The position numbers and the translations under genes were made by a program. 39,223 nucleotides of DNA, from assembly GCF_025515275.1 (NCBI RefSeq), contig NZ_JAOPFU010000040.1:1-39223 (forward strand), given 5' to 3'. This document shows positions 1 to 8,734 of the stretch, piece by piece. The DNA is from Catenovulum sp. 2E275. Its GTDB lineage: Bacteria > Pseudomonadota > Gammaproteobacteria > Enterobacterales > Alteromonadaceae. Positions within the stretch are counted from its first letter, which is position 1, and each line of letters starts with the position of its first letter. The notes below the pieces were generated by a model. It was not told the DNA's origin. It saw only the letters and a list, made by a program, of their open reading frames with translations, and ran no database searches.

Positions 1-19
1 GTACAAATTTTGTTCTAAC

Positions 20-215
20 TAAATGCTTTTTAATCGAGGCGCAGCATTGAAGGCCTAATGGGTTAAGTCTAAATGCTGCAACAAAGAGTAAAAAGTATTT
101 AGGACGAACCCAAAAGGCAGCGTTTGTTTGGCATTTATTCTGCGTTATAGCTCATTTGTGTAGCTCACTACACGTCAATCGCTATGCCTTGGATAAATAC
201 CAAACAACCTGCTGC
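20..215. repeat. Composite intergenic element: two adjacent imperfect inverted repeats
   Basis: Two long palindromic units lie side by side. In the first, 20-49 pairs with 71-101: the ends read TAAATGCTTTTTA and, on the other strand, TAAATACTTTTTA, and the inner ends are GCAGCATT and AATGCTGC. In the second, 117-140 pairs with 191-215 (both arms contain GTTTGTTTGG or GTTGTTTGG next to GCAGC). Its loop holds a perfect small hairpin, GTGTAG-CTCA-CTACAC, at 158-173. No reading frame of note crosses it. The structure is seen directly. That it belongs to a dispersed MITE-like or REP-like family is inference. Confidence 0.6.
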
Positions 216-467
216 AAAATTGCACTCAAAAGATCAACAGACCCTAGCTCGAATGTCTAATTAAATATCCAAACAACCTGTTTAATTTAAAGTAAAAACA
301 AATAAAATAGTGTAAAAATTAAGTTTCAAAAAAGCTAATTCAGATCGATTTTCATCCATAACTAAAGCACTTAATTGACTTATCCTCAATAAATGTTTTT
401 AATAGTAACAATTATCATAAACATTTAAATCTACATTATTCCTCTTCCTTATCCTCAGGAGTTTTTA
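216..467. other. Non-coding AT-rich leader before the first receptor gene
   Basis: No plausible gene was found here. The stretch is AT-rich and ends in the ribosome binding site TCAGGAG, a few bases before the ATG at 468. The only structured part is the inverted repeat at 390-427, listed separately. Confidence 0.5.
390..427 (+). promoter_or_regulatory. Possible iron-responsive operator upstream of the siderophore receptor
   Basis: A perfect 9-base inverted repeat, TAAATGTTT (390-398) and AAACATTTA (419-427), flanks the sequence AACAATTATCATAA. The ATTATCA part matches one half of the classical Fur box (GATAATGATAATCATTATC); the other half is poorly matched. It lies about 40 bases before the receptor start, a sensible operator position. 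Fur control is inferred mainly from the gene type. Confidence 0.35.
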
Positions 468-2540
468 ATGAAAAAATTTGCTTTGTTGCCAATTGCAGCA
501 GCTTTGCCTTTTACTGTGCTGGCTGCCCAGCCAGAAAAATCAATTGAGCGTATCTCGGTAACTGCCGCTCGTGCTGAGGTACCGGTTTCAACTGTACCAG
601 CAACTATATCAGTCATTTCAGCTGAGCAAATTCAGTCTCAACTTGCTTTTACACAAGATATTTCAAAAATTTTAGGCAACTTAATTCCTGCTTTTTCACC
701 AAGCCGTGAAAAAATGTCGAATGCAGGTGAAAAATTACGTGGCCGTGATCCGCTCTATATGATCGATGGTGTACCTCAGTCAAATCCACTGAGAAGTGGT
801 GGTCGTGCAGGCCGTACAATTGATCCAGCAATGATCGAAAGAATTGAAGTTATTCACGGTTCAAACGCGATCCAAGGCATGGGCGCAAGCGGTGGTATTA
901 TCAATATAATCACTAAATCAGCCGGTGAAAATACCCACTCTGTATCAGCCGGTTTTACTAAAGGCATGGGCAGTGATACCACAGGTTACAAAGCTAGCTA
1001 TTTATATAGTGCCGGTGAAAGAGATAATGGCGTAGTGGCTGGTATTTCATACAAAAATAATGGCATGTACCGTGACGGTGACGGCACTTTAGTGGGGGTT
1101 GATACAACCCAAGGCGATACAATGGACTCGCAATCTTTTGATGCGTTTTTAAAACTTGCTTACCGACTTGATAAAAACCAAACCGTAAAATTTATGATTA
1201 ACCATTACAATATCCAAGGTAATGGCGATTATGGCATGGTTACAGGTGATGTTGAGAGCGAAACACCAGCAACCAGCGTTAAAGCCGATCAACCGGGCGA
1301 TGCACCGCGTAATAAAATAACAACAGCATCAGTTGATTATAAAAATACCGATGTATTATCTGGCCAATTAAGCATTCAGTTATTTTACCAAAACTTTGCT
1401 GCGCTTTATGGTGCGACCATCAGTGGAACATTCCAAGATCCAACCTATGGTGAAAATATTTATGACCAATCACAAAACCGCTCAACCAAATTTGGTAGCC
1501 GTTTAACTTGGTTTAAATCAAACTTAGCCGGAATGGATTTAGATTTAATTACCGGTTTAGATTATTTATCTGATGAAACGTATCAGGAATTAGCACTGAC
1601 CAACCGAATTTGGGTACCTAAAACCACATTTGATAACTATGCACCTTTCCTCCAGTTAAGATATAAAGGCATTGAAGACTTTACCTTTAGTTATGGCGCA
1701 CGTTACGAATACGGTAAGTTGAACGTTGATGACTTTACTACTTTAGCTTCAGCAAATAGCACTTTTGTAGAAGGTGGTGATCCAAGCTTTAATGAACTAA
1801 TGCATAATTTTGGTGCGGTTTGGCAAACAACAGATAAATTAAGATTATACGCAAGCTACAGCGAAGGCTTTAATATGCCAGATGTTGGCCGTGTATTACG
1901 CGGCATTAATACTGCTGGATTATCGGTAAACGAATTTTTAAATCTACAACCTGTTATCTCTGACAATACCGAGCTTGGTTTTGAGTGGATTGACGATAGC
2001 TGGCAAATTCGTACCAGTTATTTTGAATCAGAATCTGATTTAGGTTCACGCTTATCTATGAATGATGACGGTATTTATCTGGTTCGCCGTGAAAAAACTG
2101 AAATCTCAGGTTTTGAAGCAGATGCCCAGTGGTTTGTCTCTAATACCACCACTTTAGGTGCTGCTTATGCAAATACTAAAGGCCAGTACGATAGTGATGG
2201 CGATAGCAAAGTGGATAGTGATTTAGATGGCACCAACATTGCGCCTAACCGCCTGAATATTTATTGGCAACAAATTTGGAATGATGCCATTAGCTCACGT
2301 TTACAGCTAAATCATCTTGCCGATAAAGACTTTAACGCTAGCCCTGATTTTGAAGGTTACAATACAGTTGACTTAATGCTGAACTACCGCACTAACACTT
2401 TAGGTAGCTTTACATTAGGGGTAGATAACCTGACTGACGAGCAATATATTTCTTATTATGGGCAAACAACAGCCAATGCCGTACGTTATTTTGCCGGCCG
2501 AGGCCGTCAAGTTAGCTTAAACTGGAATATGGATTTTTAA
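468..2540 (+). CDS. TonB-dependent siderophore receptor, IutA-like
   Basis: Outer-membrane gated channel, probably importing a ferric siderophore using TonB-ExbBD energy. A signal peptide of about 19 residues (MKKFALLPIAAALPFTVLAA) precedes a TonB-box-like segment (ERISVTAAR), then a plug domain to about residue 150 with the hallmarks RGRDPLYMIDGVP, IERIEVIHGSNAIQG and GGIINIITK. The remainder is a 22-strand-type barrel ending in an aromatic residue (LNWNMDF), as expected for Bam-assembled proteins. Its 690 residues match the siderophore receptor class. Several segments, including the barrel stretch before GDYGM, the YASYSEGFNMPD motif and the late VDNLTDEQYISYYGQ motif, resemble the aerobactin receptor IutA. 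That ligand is inference; a related hydroxamate or catechol siderophore is equally possible. A strong terminator follows at 2551-2584. No siderophore synthesis gene is in the window. Confidence 0.85.
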   Translation: MKKFALLPIAAALPFTVLAAQPEKSIERISVTAARAEVPVSTVPATISVISAEQIQSQLAFTQDISKILGNLIPAFSPSREKMSNAGEKLRGRDPLYMIDGVPQSNPLRSGGRAGRTIDPAMIERIEVIHGSNAIQGMGASGGIINIITKSAGENTHSVSAGFTKGMGSDTTGYKASYLYSAGERDNGVVAGISYKNNGMYRDGDGTLVGVDTTQGDTMDSQSFDAFLKLAYRLDKNQTVKFMINHYNIQGNGDYGMVTGDVESETPATSVKADQPGDAPRNKITTASVDYKNTDVLSGQLSIQLFYQNFAALYGATISGTFQDPTYGENIYDQSQNRSTKFGSRLTWFKSNLAGMDLDLITGLDYLSDETYQELALTNRIWVPKTTFDNYAPFLQLRYKGIEDFTFSYGARYEYGKLNVDDFTTLASANSTFVEGGDPSFNELMHNFGAVWQTTDKLRLYASYSEGFNMPDVGRVLRGINTAGLSVNEFLNLQPVISDNTELGFEWIDDSWQIRTSYFESESDLGSRLSMNDDGIYLVRREKTEISGFEADAQWFVSNTTTLGAAYANTKGQYDSDGDSKVDSDLDGTNIAPNRLNIYWQQIWNDAISSRLQLNHLADKDFNASPDFEGYNTVDLMLNYRTNTLGSFTLGVDNLTDEQYISYYGQTTANAVRYFAGRGRQVSLNWNMDF

Positions 2541-2550
2541 TGATTGCACT

Positions 2551-2584
2551 AAAAGGTAACGATATTAAGCTATCGTTACCTTTT
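2551..2584 (+). terminator. Rho-independent terminator after the siderophore receptor
   Basis: A perfect 14-base stem, AAAAGGTAACGATA, with its complement TATCGTTACCTTTT, closes a six-base loop (TTAAGC) and ends in a T-rich tract. It starts 10 bases after the receptor stop codon. Confidence 0.9.
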
Positions 2585-2834
2585 GTTTATACACAAATTT
2601 TCTACTCATTATATTTAAAATATTTATAAATTAACTCGCATTTTTTAAAGCTATTTCCTAAGCTATTTCCTAAGAATAAATAACCACCGAATTCTCTTTG
2701 ACATATTTAACTCTTCCCTATTAGCTGATTTGTTGCTGTTTATTTAACAGCCCTGAGTGGATTAAACTACAACTTATCCGATATTTAAGAGGCAGGTGGG
2801 ACTTACCAAATTTCAAATTGTTAAGGACTAAAAA

Positions 2835-4151
2835 ATGTTTTTTAAAAACAAATTATTGCTACAAGAAATCACTCATTTAAAAAAAGAATTAGCAACATTT
2901 TATAAAGTTCAGGATGATTTAAAAACCGAAATGCTGTTTTTCTCTGTTAACTTAAATGGAGATATTATTGAAGCAAACAAAAAATTTGAGGAAGTATTAG
3001 GCTATAGAGCTGAACAAGTTAAAAATACTAAGCTTGAATCATATATTTCTTTTAAAGCACTCGGAACCGAGCATTGCGAAAGACTATTATATGCTATCAA
3101 TCATGGAGCCCATTGGCATGGGGCTTTACAACTCACCCATAAGAAAGAACATGATGTATGGCTACGAGCTATTGTACAGCCGATCAGAAATGAAAAAGAC
3201 GAATTAAAATCGTATTCCATATTTGCTTCTGAATTAACGAATACGATCAAATCAGCTTTTGAGTTAGAAGATATGCTTAAAGCTTTGCATCGCTCAAATG
3301 CTGTCATTCAGTTTAGTTTAGACGGTACGATTCTAGATGCCAATGACAACTTTTTAAAAGCAGTCGGCTATAAAAAAAGCGATATTATTGGCAAACACCA
3401 TAAAATATTCTGTACACAAGAGGAAGCTAATTCAACCGAGTATAAAGCATTTTGGGATAGACTAAAACGCGGAGAATTTGTGAATGGTAGATTCCAACGT
3501 ATTGATAAGTATGGTAATAAAATTTGGTTAGAAGCATCTTATAATCCCATTCATGATTCACATGGAGATCTATATAAAGTTGCTAAATTCGCAACCTTAA
3601 TCACAGAGCAAATGAACAGGGAATTTGCCATTTCCCAAGCGGCTGAAGTCGCGTATGACATTTCTCAAAAAACAGATTTAAGTGCCAAACAGGGTCGTAG
3701 TGTTATTGACTCTAGTATTCAGACAATGGAATCTTTATCTAAACAAATGGGCTTAGCAGCTCAGGGCATCGGCGAATTAGATAAACAATCCCAAAAAGTA
3801 ACAGAGTTGGTGAAGAGTATTAGTGGCATTGCAGATCAAACCAATTTACTGGCATTAAATGCGGCAATAGAAGCAGCTAGAGCTGGAGATCAAGGGAGAG
3901 GTTTTGCTGTAGTAGCAGATGAAGTTAGACAACTAGCATCAAGAACCAACCTAGCAACAGAAGAAATTGTTAATGTAGTAGCAGAAAATCAGAAATTAAC
4001 TGTAAAAGCAGTAAAATTAATAGAAGAAGGACAAACAAAAGCAGATGAAGCTCTGCAACTTTCACATGAATCTGGAGAAGTATTTAACAACATTCAATCA
4101 GGTGCACAAGAAGTTGTTAATGCTATAGGCCAATTTACTCAGAAGTTGTAA
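2835..4151 (+). CDS. Soluble PAS-PAS methyl-accepting chemotaxis protein, BdlA-like
   Basis: Predicted cytoplasmic signal transducer. It has two PAS domains (about residues 25-130 and 150-258; the second contains [25 protein letters not shown]) followed by an MCP signalling domain. The highly conserved hairpin tip, [20 protein letters not shown] and onward to VRQLASRT, falls at about residues 327-372. There is no signal peptide, membrane segment or HAMP domain. At 438 residues, domain order and size match Pseudomonas BdlA, the biofilm-dispersion sensor, and some Aer-type energy sensors. The hairpin tip should contact CheA/CheW-type partners. No chemotaxis genes are nearby. AAGGA lies seven bases before the ATG, which supports the start. 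Family assignment is firm; a dispersal role, tempting because of the downstream cellulose genes, is inference. Confidence 0.85.
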   Translation: MFFKNKLLLQEITHLKKELATFYKVQDDLKTEMLFFSVNLNGDIIEANKKFEEVLGYRAEQVKNTKLESYISFKALGTEHCERLLYAINHGAHWHGALQLTHKKEHDVWLRAIVQPIRNEKDELKSYSIFASELTNTIKSAFELEDMLKALHRSNAVIQFSLDGTILDANDNFLKAVGYKKSDIIGKHHKIFCTQEEANSTEYKAFWDRLKRGEFVNGRFQRIDKYGNKIWLEASYNPIHDSHGDLYKVAKFATLITEQMNREFAISQAAEVAYDISQKTDLSAKQGRSVIDSSIQTMESLSKQMGLAAQGIGELDKQSQKVTELVKSISGIADQTNLLALNAAIEAARAGDQGRGFAVVADEVRQLASRTNLATEEIVNVVAENQKLTVKAVKLIEEGQTKADEALQLSHESGEVFNNIQSGAQEVVNAIGQFTQKL

Positions 4152-4213
4152 TTAAACCGCCGTATATGGTGATTTAAATAGACAATAATCAGTATAAAAG
4201 GCTCTATTAATAA

Positions 4214-4245
4214 AAACTCAGCAGAGGCAATGCTCTGCTGAGTTT
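4214..4245 (-). terminator. Terminator between two convergent genes
   Basis: A perfect 13-base stem, AAACTCAGCAGAG, with its complement closes a six-base loop (GCAATG). Read on the minus strand it ends in TTTTTATTA, so it best serves the large receptor ending at 4262. On the plus strand the T-tract is short, so it may work less well for the chemoreceptor gene. Confidence 0.85.
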
Positions 4246-4261
4246 AGAAAGTAATGTTGTA

Positions 4262-7200
4262 TTATAAACTGCCACGTAATCCAATTAAGAATTGACGTCC
4301 GTAGACATAACTTTCATACGGTAGGTGCATTTCTGTATCTACCCAAGTGTTTTTCTTCTCATTGGTTAAGTTAATCGCTTCAAACGAAATTGACATATTG
4401 TCGTTTAGTTTATAGCGGCTTGAGAATTTCCAGCTACCTTTGTCATCACTGCCACGACCATAGTTACCCTCGTTATTACGTGCAATAAACTCTTGCGGAT
4501 AAGCGCTACGATAGTTGTAAGAAATACGTGCGCTCCACTCATCTTGCTCATAATATAAAGTGGTGTTAAAAGTATTTTTTGAGGTACCTTCTGGTTCAAC
4601 ACTTACAACTTCACCGGTAAATGGGTTAGTTTGATCTAATTTAAAGTCAATATAAGTATAGTTAGCTAACACACCAAATTGATCAAACGGTGCAGGTAAA
4701 AAAGTAAATGGTTGTTGATAAATTAACTCAGCTCCCCACATACCTTCGGCGTCGTTATTAACCAGTTGGGTGACTTCCCATTGTTTATCTGCACTCCAGC
4801 GTTCAACATCACCACCAATCGCTGCAAAGTACTCACGGCTTAAAGTTTGTTTTACGCCTTTTTTGCTTAAAGTCGCAATGTCTTTATAGAATAAAGAACC
4901 CGCTAATAAAGATTCTTCAGCAAAATACCACTCTAAACCTAAATCAAACTGAGTTGCTTTTTCTGGTTCTAGTTTAGGACCTGCACCTATGGTAATTGCA
5001 CCATCTCCAGAATCCGTTTCACCATAGCTAATAGAAATAGTTGGTCGTAACTCCCGTAATGCAGGGCGAGTAATCGCCTTTGAAGCACTAAAACGAGCAA
5101 CTAAATCATCAGTAACATCAAATGCTAAGTTAAGTGCCGGTAAAAACTCTTTACCTGTACTTTTTGCTTCTGTCCATTCGACACCCAAATCTTGATCGTT
5201 AAGTAAGAAAGAAGTTGTGCTATACGTACCTCGTTTCACATTCCAAGCAGTATTCGTATTATCTACATAACGAACCCCAAAGTTACCGCGAACCCAATCC
5301 AATGAAAAATCTAATTGAGCATAAACAGAGTCTACCTCTTCTTTAATTCGGTAAGCCTCGGCATAACGTTCACGGGTTTGAAAGTATGCTTTATCGCCAT
5401 AAGCGGCTAATAATTTATCATAATCAGGCGCTAACCAAGTTGATTGGGTTAAGGTTGAAGAGCTTGGGACATCAGCAGAGTTCCCAAATTCAACATTTAA
5501 ATCAGCTAAAGTTGAGGCAAAGTTTGTTCCAGCTAAATCAGCATCCGGATCTCGTAAAACTGCGACTTCAGCATTTTGACCGTATGATGTGTCATCACGC
5601 CAATTATTACGCCAGTTATGACGCTCAGTTTCAAAATAACGTGTATTTAAACCAGTTTTTAAAGTCAATTCATCCGTTAAATTATAAATAAAGTCCACTT
5701 TGAAAGTAAAATTTTCACTTTCAATCGTTTCAGCTTCCTGACGAGTTAACCCTACAGTGTATAAACTGGCATCTTTAGTTAAATTTTCTAAATCTGTTTT
5801 ACTATAGCTTCCTGTACCTGAACTAGGGGCAAATGCAAACGAAGCCATATCTGAATTTAATGAACCAGACGCAATACCATTTGAACTACCATTGATTAAT
5901 GCAATAGGGTCAATATTCTTATCAAAGCTGTAAGCGACTAATGAATCAGGCGCATCTAAAGCTAACGTTCTTTTATAGGGGACATCAAGGTCAGAAGTGC
6001 CTTTACCAACTAATACTTTTACTTGTAAATCTTGGTTAACATACCAATCTGTATTTAAAGATAATTGATTAAAAGTAGAACTATACTTATCTTTACGAGC
6101 TTCACTACGAATTGGAGCGCTTGAAAATACACCAGCAACCACAACACCATTCTCATCAGCAACTAAATTTTCAGCATATTGTTCACCTGCTGCACTAACA
6201 ACACCACTACTATTGGCATTATCACGAAACAGTACTTCATACTGATATTCATTAACTTCAGTATCTAGCTTTGCATGTAAAAAATCTAAACTAAATACTA
6301 AATCATCGGTAGCCGCGTACTGTATGGCAGCTGTTGCACCTAGACGTTTTTGTTCTTGACTATAAATTGAATAACGTGGAATACGTGGGATCCATAAACC
6401 ATCTAGATCATCATTATCATATTTGTCATTTTCACTGATAACCGTTCTGGGGATCGCCAACAAATGATTTGTACCACCTTCTGATACCAAACTGCCTTCA
6501 GCATCATATTTAGGATTTAATTTAGTCCAACGTACTGTTGTTGTTCCCTCTTGTTGAACGATACCTTCTGAGTATGCAAGCGAACCTAAAATACCAAATT
6601 TATTGTCCCAGTTTTTACTCGCCATAAATGACATACGGGGTGTCACTTCTGCTGCGATATCGTTATATCTGGCGTTTACGTTGTATGATAATTTAGTTTC
6701 TTGATATTGAAACGGACGTGCAGCTTGTAAGTTTACCGAACCACCAATACCACCGTCTTCTAACTCTGCCGCAGGTGTTTTACTAATATCAACTTGAGTA
6801 AATAGTTCTGATGCAAAAATATTAAAGTCAAACGCACGTGAAGTATTTGAACCACCACCTGCGTCAGAACCACCACCGGCAGACGCCGATTCCATACCGT
6901 TAATTGTGGTTTTAACATATCTTGGGCCTAAACCACGTAAAGAAATTTGACGACCTTCACCGCCATCTTCTTCAACCGAAACACCAGGTACGCGGCCTAA
7001 CGAATCGGCAATGTTTAAATCCGGAAACTTACCTATATCTTCAGCCAAAATAACATCTTTAGATCCAACAGAATCACGTTTTGCCATTAACGCTGCATTT
7101 AAGCTGCTTCTAAAACCTGTCACCTGAATGACTTCAGCTTCTGCATTTTGTGCTGAAGTTTCTTGAGATTCTTGTGCACCTGATTGTGCAGTTAAAATTA

Positions 7201-7264
7201 AGCCGCTGCTTAATAACATGCACGAAAAAACTTTATTAAATTTAAAATTAGATTGGTAACTCAT
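4262..7264 (-). CDS. Large TonB-dependent receptor, probable oligosaccharide importer
   Basis: Outer-membrane TonB-dependent transporter of 1000 residues. A signal peptide ending near residue 30 (LILTAQSGAQ) is followed by a TonB-box-like EVIQVTGFR and a plug with DIGKFPDLNIADSLGRVPGV, RQISLRGLGPRYVKTTING and LEDGGIGGSVNLQ. These are hallmarks of the Xanthomonas/Caulobacter-type receptor family (TIGR01782-like) that mostly handles plant and algal oligosaccharides. The barrel ends FLIGLRGSL. Large size, absence of a Fur-like site and palindromic operator candidates at 7342-7383 fit a carbohydrate rather than an iron ligand. Nearby KdgK and, about 30 kb away, pectin-type enzymes suggest an oligouronide, but the sequence does not prove the substrate. 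No SusD partner is present, which is normal in Gammaproteobacteria. Confidence 0.88.
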   Translation of the reverse strand: MSYQSNFKFNKVFSCMLLSSGLILTAQSGAQESQETSAQNAEAEVIQVTGFRSSLNAALMAKRDSVGSKDVILAEDIGKFPDLNIADSLGRVPGVSVEEDGGEGRQISLRGLGPRYVKTTINGMESASAGGGSDAGGGSNTSRAFDFNIFASELFTQVDISKTPAAELEDGGIGGSVNLQAARPFQYQETKLSYNVNARYNDIAAEVTPRMSFMASKNWDNKFGILGSLAYSEGIVQQEGTTTVRWTKLNPKYDAEGSLVSEGGTNHLLAIPRTVISENDKYDNDDLDGLWIPRIPRYSIYSQEQKRLGATAAIQYAATDDLVFSLDFLHAKLDTEVNEYQYEVLFRDNANSSGVVSAAGEQYAENLVADENGVVVAGVFSSAPIRSEARKDKYSSTFNQLSLNTDWYVNQDLQVKVLVGKGTSDLDVPYKRTLALDAPDSLVAYSFDKNIDPIALINGSSNGIASGSLNSDMASFAFAPSSGTGSYSKTDLENLTKDASLYTVGLTRQEAETIESENFTFKVDFIYNLTDELTLKTGLNTRYFETERHNWRNNWRDDTSYGQNAEVAVLRDPDADLAGTNFASTLADLNVEFGNSADVPSSSTLTQSTWLAPDYDKLLAAYGDKAYFQTRERYAEAYRIKEEVDSVYAQLDFSLDWVRGNFGVRYVDNTNTAWNVKRGTYSTTSFLLNDQDLGVEWTEAKSTGKEFLPALNLAFDVTDDLVARFSASKAITRPALRELRPTISISYGETDSGDGAITIGAGPKLEPEKATQFDLGLEWYFAEESLLAGSLFYKDIATLSKKGVKQTLSREYFAAIGGDVERWSADKQWEVTQLVNNDAEGMWGAELIYQQPFTFLPAPFDQFGVLANYTYIDFKLDQTNPFTGEVVSVEPEGTSKNTFNTTLYYEQDEWSARISYNYRSAYPQEFIARNNEGNYGRGSDDKGSWKFSSRYKLNDNMSISFEAINLTNEKKNTWVDTEMHLPYESYVYGRQFLIGLRGSL

Positions 7265-7341
7265 TCTATGTATCTCGCCTAAAAAGTTGACTCAAACGAT
7301 ACTGAGCAGTCTCGAACGACTTTCACGGTATGTTGTTTTTA

Positions 7342-7355
7342 TGCCACCGGTAGCA
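7342..7355. promoter_or_regulatory. LacI-family-type operator upstream of the large receptor
   Basis: TGCCACCGGTAGCA is a 14-base near-palindrome (one mismatched pair) centred on ACCGGT. LacI/GntR-type sugar repressors commonly bind even palindromes with a central CG, such as the E. coli GntR site built on TTACCGGTAA. It lies 78 bases before the receptor start codon and just downstream of the candidate -10, a repressing position. No LacI-family gene is in the window, so the regulator is unknown. Confidence 0.55.
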
Positions 7356-7368
7356 ATTTATCATATTA

Positions 7369-7383
7369 CTGTTCCCGGAACAG
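7369..7383. promoter_or_regulatory. Perfect 15-base palindrome CTGTTCC-C-GGAACAG
   Basis: Seven-base perfect arms flank a single central base. On the minus strand it ends just before the -10-like TATGAT, placing it in the spacer or -35 area of a putative promoter of the large receptor. It has no T-tract and sits upstream of the gene, so an operator is more likely than a terminator. The binding protein is unknown. Confidence 0.45.
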
Positions 7384-7714
7384 CGCGATTAAATAGCAGG
7401 ATTGAAATCTTGTCAATTAATATTTTTACTAATCATTTACTTTTTTATCATATTTAAAATAAAGTAAAAATGGTTTAAATCTATCAAATTAAATCATAAC
7501 CAAATGATTTTTAATTAAATAAATTGAAAATCAGCTATTTAAAAATAGGACTTCAAATAAATAAAATAGTAACTCAACAAACAATGTAATTAAAAAGTTA
7601 AACTAAAAACTCTATATTTAAACTTGATGATTCAGAAAAAACATTGGTAAAAACTGTATTTATGTTAATTTTTATTTATCATCAAAACTCATATAAATAA
7701 GTAAAATACAATCG

Positions 7715-8506
7715 ATGAAAATGCTTGATCCAATCGCTGAAAATTTGACCGAAGTTATTACTGATCTTGTCCAACTTAGAATAAAAGCGGATTTAACTTT
7801 ACTACCAAAATATCCAACATTCGGTAAAAAAATTTACCCACTAGGGCGCTGTTTAGAAATTAGGGATGAAGTATTTGAACTGCTTAAAACCGAATTACAA
7901 CAACCCAAAACAGCAGGCTTAATTGCACTCACTCAATACATTAAACAAGGTAATGAGTTAACCAAAATTTGGGGTGGATTAAGAGATTTATATTTTCAAA
8001 ATGCGATGAAAGTGGGCGAATATTATATTGATGTATCTAACGATACAGTCAATCCAAATAAACCCAGAGTTGAAGTTTTATTATATCGGGATGCCGGGTT
8101 TAAACCGATAGAAGACTTTGAATACTTTTGTGAAATTGCCGAAAAATACTGGCATGTAAAACTGTTTAAAAACTCAGTTTGCAGCTCGCTTGCGCCTTTT
8201 ATGCCGGTATTATGTGTAGATAACAATAATAAAAGTTGGCTAGCTGCCAATGATATTATGATCCAGTTAGCAAGAGCTTCACAATTTATTAAGTCAGAGC
8301 AAATTTTAAATCAATTAGCTGAGCCATCAGAGCAAATTAAGCTCAATTGGCAAGCACAACTTAAACAAGCAAATAAACCAGATTTAAACAATAAAATGTC
8401 TCCTCAGGCTTATTGTCAGTTGTACCGAGAACAAAAATTAGATCAAAATTTAGCGTTTAGAAATCAAATGGTAAGTCAGTTTATCAGCATCAATAAACCT
8501 GTTTAA
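7715..8506 (+). CDS. Hypothetical protein, 263 residues
   Basis: I do not recognise this protein. It has no signal peptide, membrane segment or metal-binding cluster, and looks like a soluble cytoplasmic mixed alpha/beta protein. The N-terminal part is helical (about residues 5-95), the middle has beta-like stretches (KPRVEVLLYRDAGF, WHVKLFKNSVCSS), and the C-terminal third is helical and rich in Gln and Lys. Gene-like composition and a long open frame support it being real. There is no clear ribosome binding site, and a second ATG lies two codons downstream (7721). It stands alone between the divergent large receptor and the convergent kdgK, so context gives no clear role. Confidence 0.65.
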   Translation: MKMLDPIAENLTEVITDLVQLRIKADLTLLPKYPTFGKKIYPLGRCLEIRDEVFELLKTELQQPKTAGLIALTQYIKQGNELTKIWGGLRDLYFQNAMKVGEYYIDVSNDTVNPNKPRVEVLLYRDAGFKPIEDFEYFCEIAEKYWHVKLFKNSVCSSLAPFMPVLCVDNNNKSWLAANDIMIQLARASQFIKSEQILNQLAEPSEQIKLNWQAQLKQANKPDLNNKMSPQAYCQLYREQKLDQNLAFRNQMVSQFISINKPV

Positions 8507-8662
8507 GTAACCTGAGGTGCGTATAAGAAGTGTTGAAGTAAATTTTTCAACTATTGGATTATAATACTAAACCAAGCGTATTTTACGTTGCAACGAGGAT
8601 AGTTTTTCGTCTATCAAGACATTTAGTCAAACAACAATGCAATCGTTCAACTTAGTTTAAGT

Positions 8663-8682
8663 AAAAAGCGTCCCTGCTTTTT
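8663..8682. terminator. Weak hairpin between convergent genes
   Basis: AAAAAGC and GCTTTTT pair around a six-base loop (GTCCCT), so either strand ends in a T-tract. The stem is short and AT-rich. Its position between the ends of the hypothetical gene (8506) and kdgK (8735) fits a bidirectional terminator. Confidence 0.45.
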
Positions 8683-8734
8683 GTGCCCGACGCTAACCAA
8701 GCACGACTACTAAACTGATAAACTCAAATTGAGA

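Larger units (their letters stand above)
7265..7714. other. Divergent intergenic region with two palindromes
   Basis: The part near the receptor start carries the two palindromes listed separately. On the minus strand a good -10-like hexamer, TATGAT (plus-strand 7360-7365), sits between them, but there is no clear -35. The rest (about 7385-7714) is strongly AT-rich and shows no gene or repeat that I can support. Confidence 0.4.

Noticed and set aside
4405-4602. Short frames inside the large receptor gene, and similar overlapping short frames elsewhere
   Set aside because: They overlap well-supported genes in other frames and lack ribosome sites or protein-like features.
8507-8734. Possible dispersed repeat between the hypothetical gene and kdgK
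   Set aside because: It contains only a small GATAG/CTATC hairpin and the weak 8663-8682 stem; there is no long inverted or direct repeat to support an element.
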